Shown in pieces: positions 55,162 to 62,945 of a stretch of DNA of 64,000 bases. The position numbers and the translations under genes are program-made. Below the pieces are notes generated by a model. The model searched no databases and was not told the DNA's origin. It saw only the letters and a list, made by a program, of their open reading frames with translations. This stretch comes from Paucilactobacillus vaccinostercus DSM 20634 (GTDB lineage: Bacteria; Bacillota; Bacilli; Lactobacillales; Lactobacillaceae): assembly GCF_001436295.1 (NCBI RefSeq), contig NZ_AYYY01000030.1, positions 1 through 64,000 on the forward strand. Reading direction: 5' to 3'. Within the stretch, counting starts at the first letter, position 1; every line of letters begins with the position of its first letter.

Positions 55162-56181
55162 CTACTTTCCTAGGACCTTGTGGGTTGGTGCATACCACTT
55201 ATCGCTGACTGCAATAAAATGCGTTTTACCCTCTTTGGTAAACATCCCTCGTGTTTTAGAACCTGGTTTGGCAAAGAAATGCTGATCATTGGTAACCTCC
55301 TTTGAAGTCAGAACCTTGACGATTTTCTTCACATCTGACTTGCTGACCTTTGCCTCATTCGCAACAATCGGTTCATTTTGAACAGCATAGGCAGCAATTG
55401 CCGTGCTCTGCTTACCACGAACCGTGTTGAACGGTGCCGGCGCATCATTATTAACGGTATAAGTGGCGCCAGCACCCGTCTTATTCCCGCTAAATTTACC
55501 GTAGCTAACCATGTCAATGTCATCAAATGCGGCAACATCAGCATCCCCTTTAAAAAGATTTAACGCTGACCCTTGATGGGACTGACCGTATAGTACTTTT
55601 GAAAAAATTGCGCCACTCTTTTGTAACTGCGCTTCATTTTTTAACTTAAAGGTTTTCTTCAGGGCCCCTGCCGGGATTGCATAGCCTGATGTAGAAGTGG
55701 TAGATACAAATGAAATCCGTTGATGCTTGATCTTGCTCAAATCATATTTACCATTCGTTTGATAGTTCCTTGCTTTATTCTTTGGCACCATCAAATAACT
55801 GTAATATTTGGCATCTTTTAACGTACCCGATTTGCCAGAATATGTGACTAACGGCTTTACCTGACTGTTTTGTTTATGGGCTTCAATGTATCCATCAGGA
55901 CCCATTAACGCAATTTGCGCTTTCCCGGACGAAATTGCATTAATGGCAACGTTGTAATCAGTCGTCGTTTGCACCTTTACCTTTTTACCGGTCGCCTCAC
56001 TAATCTTTTTACTCAAATCCGTACGTGCCGCGGATTCTTCCTTAGCCGAATCACTTGGAAGAAAGACCACCGTCAGTGTTTTACTTGATTGACTCTTACT
56101 AGAACTTGCACACCCTCCCAGACTTAAGACAATCCCAAGAAGACTAACTGCCGCAACAATTGTCTTTGATACCTTGTTCAA
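55162..56181 (-). CDS. phnD: phosphonate ABC transporter substrate-binding lipoprotein PhnD
   Basis: About 339-residue lipoprotein with a signal peptide ending in the lipobox LSLGGC. The mature part has the PhnD pattern: TVVFLPSDSAKE, VQTTTDYNVAINAISSGKAQIALMGPDGYIEA, FVSTTSTSGYAIPAGAL, FDDIDMVSYG. First gene of the operon after a Pho-box promoter. The start is a TTG: 56181 gives a natural N-terminus but is 12 bases from AGGAGG, while TTG 56190 is only three bases from it. 2-Aminoethylphosphonate is the likely ligand given phnXW. Confidence 0.9.
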   Translation of the reverse strand: MNKVSKTIVAAVSLLGIVLSLGGCASSSKSQSSKTLTVVFLPSDSAKEESAARTDLSKKISEATGKKVKVQTTTDYNVAINAISSGKAQIALMGPDGYIEAHKQNSQVKPLVTYSGKSGTLKDAKYYSYLMVPKNKARNYQTNGKYDLSKIKHQRISFVSTTSTSGYAIPAGALKKTFKLKNEAQLQKSGAIFSKVLYGQSHQGSALNLFKGDADVAAFDDIDMVSYGKFSGNKTGAGATYTVNNDAPAPFNTVRGKQSTAIAAYAVQNEPIVANEAKVSKSDVKKIVKVLTSKEVTNDQHFFAKPGSKTRGMFTKEGKTHFIAVSDKWYAPTHKVLGK

Positions 56182-56213
56182 AAAAATCAACTCCCTCCTA
56201 TGGTTTCAACATC

Positions 56214-56255
56214 AATATACCTGCCCGATGTAAATGCAAAGTAAATCATATGTAA
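56214..56255 (-). promoter_or_regulatory. Pho-box promoter of the phosphonate operon
   Basis: Three direct hexamers on the minus strand, TTACAT (56255-56250), TTACTT (56244-56239), TTACAT (56233-56228), spaced exactly 11 bases, then eight bases and a -10 TATATT (56219-56214). Hexamers five bases apart are the PhoP-binding pattern of Gram-positive bacteria; no separate -35 is present, as in PhoP-activated promoters. Confidence 0.75.
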
Positions 56256-56296
56256 CTTTTGAATTCATGATCTTTACCATGTAAAATCAGCTCGCT

Positions 56297-56337
56297 AAAA
56301 AAGCGTTTATAAATCTCACTAAGATTTATAAACGCTT
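56297..56337 (-). terminator. terminator of the glycerophosphodiesterase gene
   Basis: Perfect 15-bp hairpin AAGCGTTTATAAATCTTAGTGAG-type stem (56301-56337, GCGTTTATAAATCTT with AAGATTTATAAACGC) and minus-strand T run. Confidence 0.88.
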
Positions 56338-56349
56338 CATTTAATTTTT

Positions 56350-57042
56350 TTAAACAAGGACTCCCGGTTTAACACTCTGTGCCATTTCAAAATCATCCGT
56401 TATAATGCCAGCGACTCGCTTTTCAAAAAGTTGCTTCATCTTTTGTGGATCATCTACCGTCCAAATTCGTTCTTCTAAATTAGGCAAATTTTGATAGTGC
56501 TTAAGATGAACCCCTGACAAATGTGCAATCTGTGCTAGTCGTTGGGGCTGGTGCAATACGTGGTCAGATAATAAGCAGTATTGCTGGTGAGCATCCACTC
56601 GATATGCGTTTTTCAATGTTTGGAGCGAAAATGAAGAATAAATAACTGGATATACCAAATCGTAGTCACGCACCATGTCTAACACAATTTTTTCAATATT
56701 GGTATAGTGCACTCGATCTGTTTTAAATTCTAAATTTAAATAAACCCTTCGCTGTGCCACAAGCTGTAATAGCTGTTCCAGACTGGGAATTGTTTCTCCA
56801 TTTGATAGTTGAAACTGCTGTAACTCGTCAAAAGTATACTGTCTTATTTTGCCGCGCCCATTTGTCGTCCGATTAATTTTTTCATCATGCATAATAACGG
56901 GGATATTATCTTTTGTCAGGTGAACATCAAATTCTAATCCATCAATTGCATGGTCAATCGCATAACTAAATCCACTCAACGAATTCTCTGGAAATTTAGC
57001 TGGATACCCCCGATGCCCAAAGATTAAGGTTTCATCAATCAT
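56350..57042 (-). CDS. glycerophosphodiester phosphodiesterase (GDPD)
   Basis: 230-residue cytoplasmic GDPD: the catalytic segment FGHRGYPAKFPENSLSGF at about 8-25, LEFDVHLTKDNIPVIMHDEKINRTTNG, and LNLEFKTD. It releases glycerol 3-phosphate from glycerophosphodiesters, a phosphate and carbon source. No signal peptide, so it acts inside the cell (UgpQ-like). Own terminator and a Pho-box promoter with the same architecture as the phosphonate operon, so phosphate starvation control is likely. Start ATG has AAGGAG upstream. Confidence 0.92.
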   Translation of the reverse strand: MIDETLIFGHRGYPAKFPENSLSGFSYAIDHAIDGLEFDVHLTKDNIPVIMHDEKINRTTNGRGKIRQYTFDELQQFQLSNGETIPSLEQLLQLVAQRRVYLNLEFKTDRVHYTNIEKIVLDMVRDYDLVYPVIYSSFSLQTLKNAYRVDAHQQYCLLSDHVLHQPQRLAQIAHLSGVHLKHYQNLPNLEERIWTVDDPQKMKQLFEKRVAGIITDDFEMAQSVKPGVLV

Positions 57043-57142
57043 TGTGAACTACTCCTTTTTTACCCGCTGACTAATTTCGGAATCAATAGTTGCACCACCG
57101 CAAAATCGAGCTAAACGTGCCCCCGCTCTCTTTTACACGGCC

Positions 57143-57184
57143 ATTTTAGCAAGGCAATGTAAAAGTAAAGTCAAAGTAATGTAA
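57143..57184 (-). promoter_or_regulatory. Pho-box promoter of the GDPD gene
   Basis: Minus-strand hexamers TTACAT (57184-57179), TGACTT (57173-57168), TTACAT (57162-57157), 11 bases apart, then eight bases and TAAAAT (57148-57143). Same spacing as upstream of phnD. Confidence 0.75.
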
Positions 57185-57239
57185 AAATTCCTCATTAATT
57201 TTAATGAGAATGTTCTAATTTTGAATCGTTCTAAACTAG

Positions 57240-57294
57240 AAAAAGAAGGCCCAATTTACGTGCCTTCTTTTCAGCTATTCTAATTAAGAATTAG
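57240..57294. other. hairpin and inverted repeat upstream of feoA
   Basis: A short hairpin GAAGGC/GCCTTC with T-rich flank (57245-57270), possibly an insulating terminator, and then an inverted repeat CTAATT-AAG-AATTAG (57280-57294) about 125 bases before feoA. The repeat could be an operator for an iron-responsive regulator; there is no independent support. Confidence 0.3.
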
Positions 57295-57417
57295 TATCAT
57301 CTAGAGACCGAAATGCCGTTATCATGCCGTTTATCCGTAATTGGACCGTTGACTGATTTTTCTTTAAATGAGAAAATGATTAAAATATTAACTTCGACAC
57401 CAAGGAGGGCAGGAGAC

Positions 57418-57891
57418 GTGAAAACTTTAGCTGAACTTAATCGCCGTGGCAACTACATTATCATTTCAGTAAACGGCGACCATAAACTCAATCGCCGCTT
57501 GGCTGAAATGGGAATTATCGCCGGTAAAAGCATCACCATTATTTCTACTTCGAACGGCCCCATGGGCATGATGATTTACTTTCAGGGTCAGCGACTGGCA
57601 ATTAGCGATGAGATCGCACAAAAAATTGCCGTCCGTAATATTGCTGAAGACGACGCCGTGGAGCTGCAAACCATGTCCGAATTGCAGGTCGGTGAATCCG
57701 GGATCGTGGTGAAGCTCGTCGGTCCTAAAGCGCTCCGCAAACGCCTGCTTGATATGGGGCTAACTCGTGGCACCCTCCTAAAGGTCAATCAAATTGCCCC
57801 GTTAGGTGATCCAATCGAGCTCCTCATTCGGGGATACAAATTAAGCCTTCGCAAAGCCGACGCTGATAGCATTATGATTGAGAAAGTCTGA
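57418..57891 (+). CDS. feoA: FeoA with two tandem FeoA domains
   Basis: 157-residue cytoplasmic protein made of two SH3-like FeoA units: residues about 1-75 (LNRRLAEMGIIAGKSITII) and about 80-157 (LRKRLLDMGLTRGTLLKVNQIAPLGDPIELLIRGYKLSLRKADA). The second unit keeps the family's typical sequence, the first is diverged. FeoA assists FeoB in ferrous iron uptake. Start GTG 57418 lies just after an AAGGAGGGCAGGAG run; upstream ATG codons in frame lack a ribosome binding site. feoB follows 11 bases on. Confidence 0.88.
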   Translation: MKTLAELNRRGNYIIISVNGDHKLNRRLAEMGIIAGKSITIISTSNGPMGMMIYFQGQRLAISDEIAQKIAVRNIAEDDAVELQTMSELQVGESGIVVKLVGPKALRKRLLDMGLTRGTLLKVNQIAPLGDPIELLIRGYKLSLRKADADSIMIEKV

Positions 57892-57902
57892 GGTGATTAA
57901 AG

Positions 57903-60014
57903 ATGACAACCCTAGCACTCGTAGGAAATCCTAATAGTGGTAAAACCACCCTATTCAACACCCTCACCGGTTCTAATCAACGCGTCGGCAACTGGCCCGG
58001 CGTCACAGTGGAACGTAAGGAAGGGCAACTCAAACAAGACCACACCATCATGATTCAAGACCTCCCGGGGAGCTACTCGTTATCACCCTACAGCTCCGAA
58101 GAAGTCGTTACCCGTAACTTCTTAATCAATAACCGGCCCCGTAAGATTCTCGACGTGGTCGACTCTACCAACCTAGAACGTAACCTATACCTAACGCTTC
58201 AAATCATGGAAACTGGTATCCCCATCGTCTTGATTTTGAATATGATGGACCTACTAGCTAAACAAAAAAATCGCACCATCAATATGAAGAAACTCGCATA
58301 CATGCTCGACGTTCCCGTCGTCGGCATCAGCGCCTTAAAGCATAATAATATTGACAAGCTCATTGATAAGATTCGGGATGACGACCCACAAACTTATTCA
58401 ATGCCAAGCTACGATCCACGGCTAGAATCAGCCATTGAAATGATCAAAGCCCAGATTAAAGATCGAGTACCTGAAGATCAAAGCCGTTGGTTTGCGATCA
58501 AGCTCTTCGAACGCGATGAAGAAATTACTGCCCAGTTCGAGTTCGATGCGCACCAAGCCCAAGAAATTGAAACTATTATCCACACTGCCGAAGGAATCTT
58601 CGACGATGAAAGCGACAGTATCGTGGTGAACGCCCGCTACGACTACATTGCCCGCATCGTCAATATGTGTGTCATCGATCACGGTGACTTCAAGATGTCC
58701 GTCAGTGATAAAATCGACCGAATTGTTACTAATCGCTGGCTAGCGCTACCGATTTTCGTCCTTATCATGTGGTTCGTGTACTTCCTCTCGATTCAAACAA
58801 TCGGTACCATTGGTAGTGACTGGGTCAACGATCACCTCTTTGGGACCCTAATCCCAAACACGGCGACCCACATTTTAACTGCTTGGCATGTGGCACCATG
58901 GCTGGAAGGGCTCATTGTCGATGGGATCATTGGTGGGATTGGGTCCGTCCTTGGCTTTTTGCCGCAAATTGCAATGCTATTTTTGTGTCTCGGCATTTTG
59001 GAAGACTGCGGCTACATGGCACGCATTGCGTTTGTCATGGACCGTCTTTTTCACCACTTTAATCTTTCAGGAAAATCGTTTATCCCCATGCTAATCGCAA
59101 CGGGTTGTGGCGTACCCGGAATTATGGCGACCCGCACGATCGAAAATGAAAAAGATCGCAAGATGACGATCATGCTGACGACCTTCATGCCCTGCTCCGC
59201 CAAGCTAACAATTATCGCACTGGTTTCGGGAACCTTCTTCCCGCACAATAGCTGGGTCGCACCATCCGCCTACTTTCTTGGTGGATTAGCCGTCGTCTGT
59301 TCCGGTATCTTCCTGAAGAAAACCAAGATGTTTAGCGGCGATCATTCCCCGTTTGTGATGGAGCTCCCCGCTTACCACCTGCCACGCCTTGATAATACGC
59401 TCCGCAGTGTCTGGCAACGTGCCTACGCCTTCATTTATAAGGCCGGAACGATCATCTTCTTGTCTTGCGTCCTTATTTGGTTCCTCTCCAGTTTCAATTT
59501 CCGGATGCAAATGGTCGACCAAAATCATAGCATCTTGCGCGCCCTGGGAGCCGTAATCGCACCAATTTTTGCACCACTGGGATTCGGTGATTGGCACGCA
59601 ACCGTGGCTGTTTTGGCAGGCCTCATTGCTAAAGAAAACTGCGTCGGGACCCTTCATATCACCTTTATGTCCGGAGCGAGTGGCGCCAGTTTCACCGAAC
59701 TCCTACGTGCCAACTACAGCGCAATGGCCGGCTATTCTTTCCTTGCCTTTAACCTGCTGTGTGCCCCCTGCTTCGCCTCAATCGGGACGATGTACAAGGA
59801 ATTTGGGGATGCCCGTTCCACTTGGCGGGCCGTCTTCTATCAGACATCAGTGGCCTACATGGTGGCTCTGGTTATTTATCAGAGTTCACAGCTGATCAAT
59901 CATGTCTTTTCACCTGTTGGCCTTGTTTTGGCAGCTATTGTCGTTGCCATTATTTTCTACGGTCTCTTTGTTAAACACGCCCAAAGCGATAACGAAGCCG
60001 TTATCAGCCTCTAA
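57903..60014 (+). CDS. feoB: ferrous iron transporter FeoB
   Basis: 703-residue Fe(II) transporter with an N-terminal GTPase: G1 GNPNSGKTT at about 8-16, G3 DLPGSYSL, G4 ILNMMD. Then the helical spacer and about eight to ten transmembrane segments with the Gate-type CGVPG (ATGCGVPGIMATRTI) and MPCSAKL motifs. Full length. Anaerobic or low-pH iron uptake. Confidence 0.97.
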   Translation: MTTLALVGNPNSGKTTLFNTLTGSNQRVGNWPGVTVERKEGQLKQDHTIMIQDLPGSYSLSPYSSEEVVTRNFLINNRPRKILDVVDSTNLERNLYLTLQIMETGIPIVLILNMMDLLAKQKNRTINMKKLAYMLDVPVVGISALKHNNIDKLIDKIRDDDPQTYSMPSYDPRLESAIEMIKAQIKDRVPEDQSRWFAIKLFERDEEITAQFEFDAHQAQEIETIIHTAEGIFDDESDSIVVNARYDYIARIVNMCVIDHGDFKMSVSDKIDRIVTNRWLALPIFVLIMWFVYFLSIQTIGTIGSDWVNDHLFGTLIPNTATHILTAWHVAPWLEGLIVDGIIGGIGSVLGFLPQIAMLFLCLGILEDCGYMARIAFVMDRLFHHFNLSGKSFIPMLIATGCGVPGIMATRTIENEKDRKMTIMLTTFMPCSAKLTIIALVSGTFFPHNSWVAPSAYFLGGLAVVCSGIFLKKTKMFSGDHSPFVMELPAYHLPRLDNTLRSVWQRAYAFIYKAGTIIFLSCVLIWFLSSFNFRMQMVDQNHSILRALGAVIAPIFAPLGFGDWHATVAVLAGLIAKENCVGTLHITFMSGASGASFTELLRANYSAMAGYSFLAFNLLCAPCFASIGTMYKEFGDARSTWRAVFYQTSVAYMVALVIYQSSQLINHVFSPVGLVLAAIVVAIIFYGLFVKHAQSDNEAVISL

Positions 60015-60035
60015 CACAGAAAGGAAGCTTTTCCC

Positions 60036-60212
60036 ATGTCAACCATCATCATTGCTGTGATTCTATTCGCCATCGTCGGTGCCGTCTTTTACAATCGGTT
60101 CTTGAAAAAGGGCCACAGTGCCGCTAGTTGTCACGAATGCTCAGAGATTGGGTGCCCCCCCTTAGTCGAGCAGGCAAAAACCGTTAAAAAGCTATCTAAG
60201 CATCAGGCCTAA
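60036..60212 (+). CDS. FeoB-associated Cys-rich membrane protein
   Basis: 58-residue protein: one N-terminal transmembrane helix (TIIIAVILFAIVGAVFY) and a short cytoplasmic tail with four Cys (SCHECSEIGCPP). This is the pattern of the small Cys-rich proteins encoded after feoB in many Firmicutes. AAAGGAAG precedes the ATG, 21 bases after feoB. Probably an accessory of the Feo system; mechanism unknown. Confidence 0.85.
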   Translation: MSTIIIAVILFAIVGAVFYNRFLKKGHSAASCHECSEIGCPPLVEQAKTVKKLSKHQA

Positions 60213-60242
60213 CGACGCCTTCCAAATAACCGTGCGAAATGT

Positions 60243-60272
60243 TTGTATTTTCAATCTAGAGAGCACTATAAT
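60243..60272 (+). promoter_or_regulatory. promoter of the 46-residue protein gene
   Basis: TTGTAT (60243-60248), 18 bases, TATAAT (60267-60272), about 80 bases before the small gene. Confidence 0.55.
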
Positions 60273-60352
60273 GATCATTAGGATGTGTTAACCATTAACA
60301 ATCCTCAATTATTTTGTGATTTACAGCGGTTTGTGATAAAGAGGTGATCGAT

Positions 60353-60493
60353 ATGGCAAAATTAAGTAAAGAACAACGCAAGGCCATGATCCAAAAGGCC
60401 GAAGAAGATCGTGCAAAGCACCCTCAAGCAAAAAAGGGCTCTGGATTCGCCAATCTTGATAAGGAAGCCGAGCGACTTTCAAACGAAAACTAA
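60353..60493 (+). CDS. small basic/acidic hypothetical protein, 46 residues
   Basis: ATG with GAGGTG upstream, its own promoter and a strong terminator. The product is highly charged (SKEQRKAMIQKAEEDRAKH, then LDKEAERLSNEN), likely helical, with no Cys or membrane segment. I do not recognise a family. Confidence 0.7.
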   Translation: MAKLSKEQRKAMIQKAEEDRAKHPQAKKGSGFANLDKEAERLSNEN

Positions 60494-60526
60494 AGCTGTC
60501 CTTTAATTATAAGGACACACTTAAAA

Positions 60527-60570
60527 AGGAAGACCATAACTACCATCGTAGTTACTGCCTTCCTTTTTTT
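60527..60570 (+). terminator. terminator after the 46-residue protein gene
   Basis: Hairpin AAGGAAG...CTTCCTT with an inner AACTAC/GTAGTT arm and a seven-T run. A smaller hairpin GTCCTT/AAGGAC lies just before, at about 60499-60515. Confidence 0.85.
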
Positions 60571-60623
60571 CTGTATTATTTGATCCATCAAGCTCTAAAT
60601 CATACGAATCTCACGTCAGAATT

Positions 60624-61145
60624 CTACGCTCTAACCTGGGTTGCTTCCGCTTCGTGTTGCGATACCACACCCAAGTAGTAATCATCGCGTTGGAGGTAGT
60701 CCAATGTCCGCTTGGCGTCTGCGCCTTCAAATGATTCGATGATCTGGAAGGCTTCGCGCCGAGAAATATGTTGCAGGTCATCCGTTGTCCGGCCTTCTTG
60801 TGTTGCCCGCAGCAGATCACTGGCTTCACCCTTGTTGCGAGCCCGAAGCACATATGAGTTGTTGTATTGATCAGTGCATACATAGTAGAAATGACGTTTG
60901 ATTTGTGTCACCTTTTCACGATCAACAGCTGGTCGCTTGGTGTTTTTTAGTAATTGATTAACTTTGTCCAAATCTACACGAAGTTGATTATACCGCTTAC
61001 AAAACAGACATTGCTGTCCTTCGCCAATTTCGTGATCACTCTCTTCTTCTTCATGGACGTTCATCAAATCCAGCAGTTCGCCCATCAAAATACCACGATA
61101 CTTCTTTAATTTGAACCGACATTGATCTTCACTACTACTCATCAT
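60624..61145 (-). CDS. hypothetical CxxC protein, 173 residues
   Basis: Not recognised. Soluble protein with an N-terminal Cys, an acidic stretch (VHEEEESDHEIGEGQQ), a CLFC pair at about residue 50 that could bind a metal, a basic middle (KNTKRPAVDREKVTQIKRH) and a helical C-terminal half. The ATG at 61145 has GGAGG upstream; the frame continues 36 codons further without a ribosome binding site. Confidence 0.7.
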   Translation of the reverse strand: MMSSSEDQCRFKLKKYRGILMGELLDLMNVHEEEESDHEIGEGQQCLFCKRYNQLRVDLDKVNQLLKNTKRPAVDREKVTQIKRHFYYVCTDQYNNSYVLRARNKGEASDLLRATQEGRTTDDLQHISRREAFQIIESFEGADAKRTLDYLQRDDYYLGVVSQHEAEATQVRA

Positions 61146-61462
61146 GTGCGTTCCTCCTTCAAAACCAATTATTTTATTCGACATTTGAGTTATTTCTGAC
61201 CAAAGTAAATATCTCAAAGTTATTAATTCACGCCTATTTATGGCAGTTATCATTTGTACGGGTTTACAACTTTAAGAATAATTCACGGAGCTAACTATGT
61301 CGATGGTGTCACTCTCTGGTATTTTTGCTAAAATTCAAAAAAATTGAGAGAGTTTTTTGAGATTAATTTAAAAAGTTCGACCCTAAAATGTCGGTTTCGG
61401 GATACAATAGAGTTACCAAAGTAAATACGTGGCTTATCATTTTGATTCAAACGGGTGATCAG
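61146..61462. other. divergent intergenic region
   Basis: About 317 bases between the divergent CxxC protein and Mga-like regulator genes. AT-rich, with a TACAAT -10-like element at about 61404-61409 but no clear -35. No ORF or repeat of note. Confidence 0.35.
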
Positions 61463-62920
61463 ATGGACTACCAGCTTTTTTTTGAAGAGGACGACGCACT
61501 TTATTATCAAATTTTGCAGCAACTTATTCGTCATCATGGACAGCGTGTTTCGGAAGCTCAGTTACAAGACCAGTTTTCGCTTACGCCTTACCGACTTCAC
61601 AAGGCAATAACAACTATTAATAATGACTTAATGACCATTTCCAACGCGGATAATCCAATTTATCTGGACGAACCGGAAAAGGGCATTTTACGTGGCAATC
61701 AGATCACAACGGTCGCACTCCAAAAGGTGGGTTTAATCTACCTTCAGCGTTCACTGATGTTCGTTGTTTTTGAGTACCACTATATTTATGCCCATCAGTC
61801 TTCCAAAACAGACTACATGAAGGAACATTTTATCAGCAATGCCACCTTCTACCATGCTGAAAGTCGCATGAAAAAAATCATCAAGCAGCTCGACTTCAGC
61901 CATACCGTGGTCAGCAAAAGCTTAACGAGTACCGAATATATGACGCGGTTGCATCTTTTTCAGCTCTACTACACCGCCTATAACGGCATTGACAGCCCCT
62001 TTAGTGACCTAGACCCATTGATCACAATGCTTATTGATCAGTTGAAGGCCGTCTTTGACATCAGCTATACGCCAACGCGCCTCAATAAATTATCTATTTT
62101 CTTGAAACTTTGGATTATTCGGGTTACCGGCGAAAATCCAGTGGCAACTAATTTATTAACCGACATTCCACAATCGCTAGTCGATCAGCTTCAGGCAATT
62201 CGAGCGCTCCTTGCTAAGGAGTACCTCATCAATGTTAGTGATGACGAACTCGACTACCTGTATACCTTCCTAATGGTTCAAGATTACATCGCTGTCGATG
62301 TGACACGCTTTAGTCCAGACATCGTCCCTGCTGCTAACCATCTGACCGATCTCTTTATGAAAAACGTTGCCGCTCACCATATTCTGGTGGATCCCGCGCA
62401 ACTCACGCAATTACCACTTCGCGATAAAATTTCTAACATCCATATTCAATTCACAACCTTCTACATTGAACCCACAACCTTCGTGGACGCCAGCCAGGTA
62501 AGCTTCTTTCAAGAATCTTATCCGCTCTTTGATGAAGTTGTGAGCAGCTTTATTATGCAACTCCAACGTAATTCCGACTTCAAATTTACGGCGAAGGATG
62601 CCACGAACCTGTACTTCAGTTACATGTTTGCCCTCATTAACGCAATTCCCACCGCGGCACTCGTAGACAAGGTTTACGTCTGTGTCGACTTTTCACAGGG
62701 TGACCTTTACACTGACTACATCGTGAGCACACTCCAAGCTTTCAACAACGCCCATATTGTGATCGAAGAAAATATTAGTGACCATACAAACATCTACCTG
62801 TCCGATTTTTATTCTAGTTTCATTACCCAACCACAGATTATCTGGCAAGATCCGCCAACACCCACTGATTGGGGTCAACTGGCTGACACCATTATCGCCT
62901 GCAAAAAGGCGCAGGATTAG
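61463..62920 (+). CDS. Mga/AtxA-like transcriptional regulator
   Basis: 485-residue protein with N-terminal helix-turn-helix segments (YYQILQQLIRHHGQRVSEAQLQDQFSL at about 15-42 is followed by a second HTH-like stretch), a long helical PRD-like middle, and a C-terminal EIIB-like part (DKVYVCVDFSQGDLYTDYIV). This layout fits Mga-type regulators, which control surface protein genes. The ATG at 61463 has GGGTGAT upstream; 25 earlier codons in frame are not used. Transcribed toward a large adhesin gene that starts 25 bases after its stop. Confidence 0.78.
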   Translation: MDYQLFFEEDDALYYQILQQLIRHHGQRVSEAQLQDQFSLTPYRLHKAITTINNDLMTISNADNPIYLDEPEKGILRGNQITTVALQKVGLIYLQRSLMFVVFEYHYIYAHQSSKTDYMKEHFISNATFYHAESRMKKIIKQLDFSHTVVSKSLTSTEYMTRLHLFQLYYTAYNGIDSPFSDLDPLITMLIDQLKAVFDISYTPTRLNKLSIFLKLWIIRVTGENPVATNLLTDIPQSLVDQLQAIRALLAKEYLINVSDDELDYLYTFLMVQDYIAVDVTRFSPDIVPAANHLTDLFMKNVAAHHILVDPAQLTQLPLRDKISNIHIQFTTFYIEPTTFVDASQVSFFQESYPLFDEVVSSFIMQLQRNSDFKFTAKDATNLYFSYMFALINAIPTAALVDKVYVCVDFSQGDLYTDYIVSTLQAFNNAHIVIEENISDHTNIYLSDFYSSFITQPQIIWQDPPTPTDWGQLADTIIACKKAQD

Positions 62921-62945
62921 GTGCGCACCCGAGAGGAATTTCATC

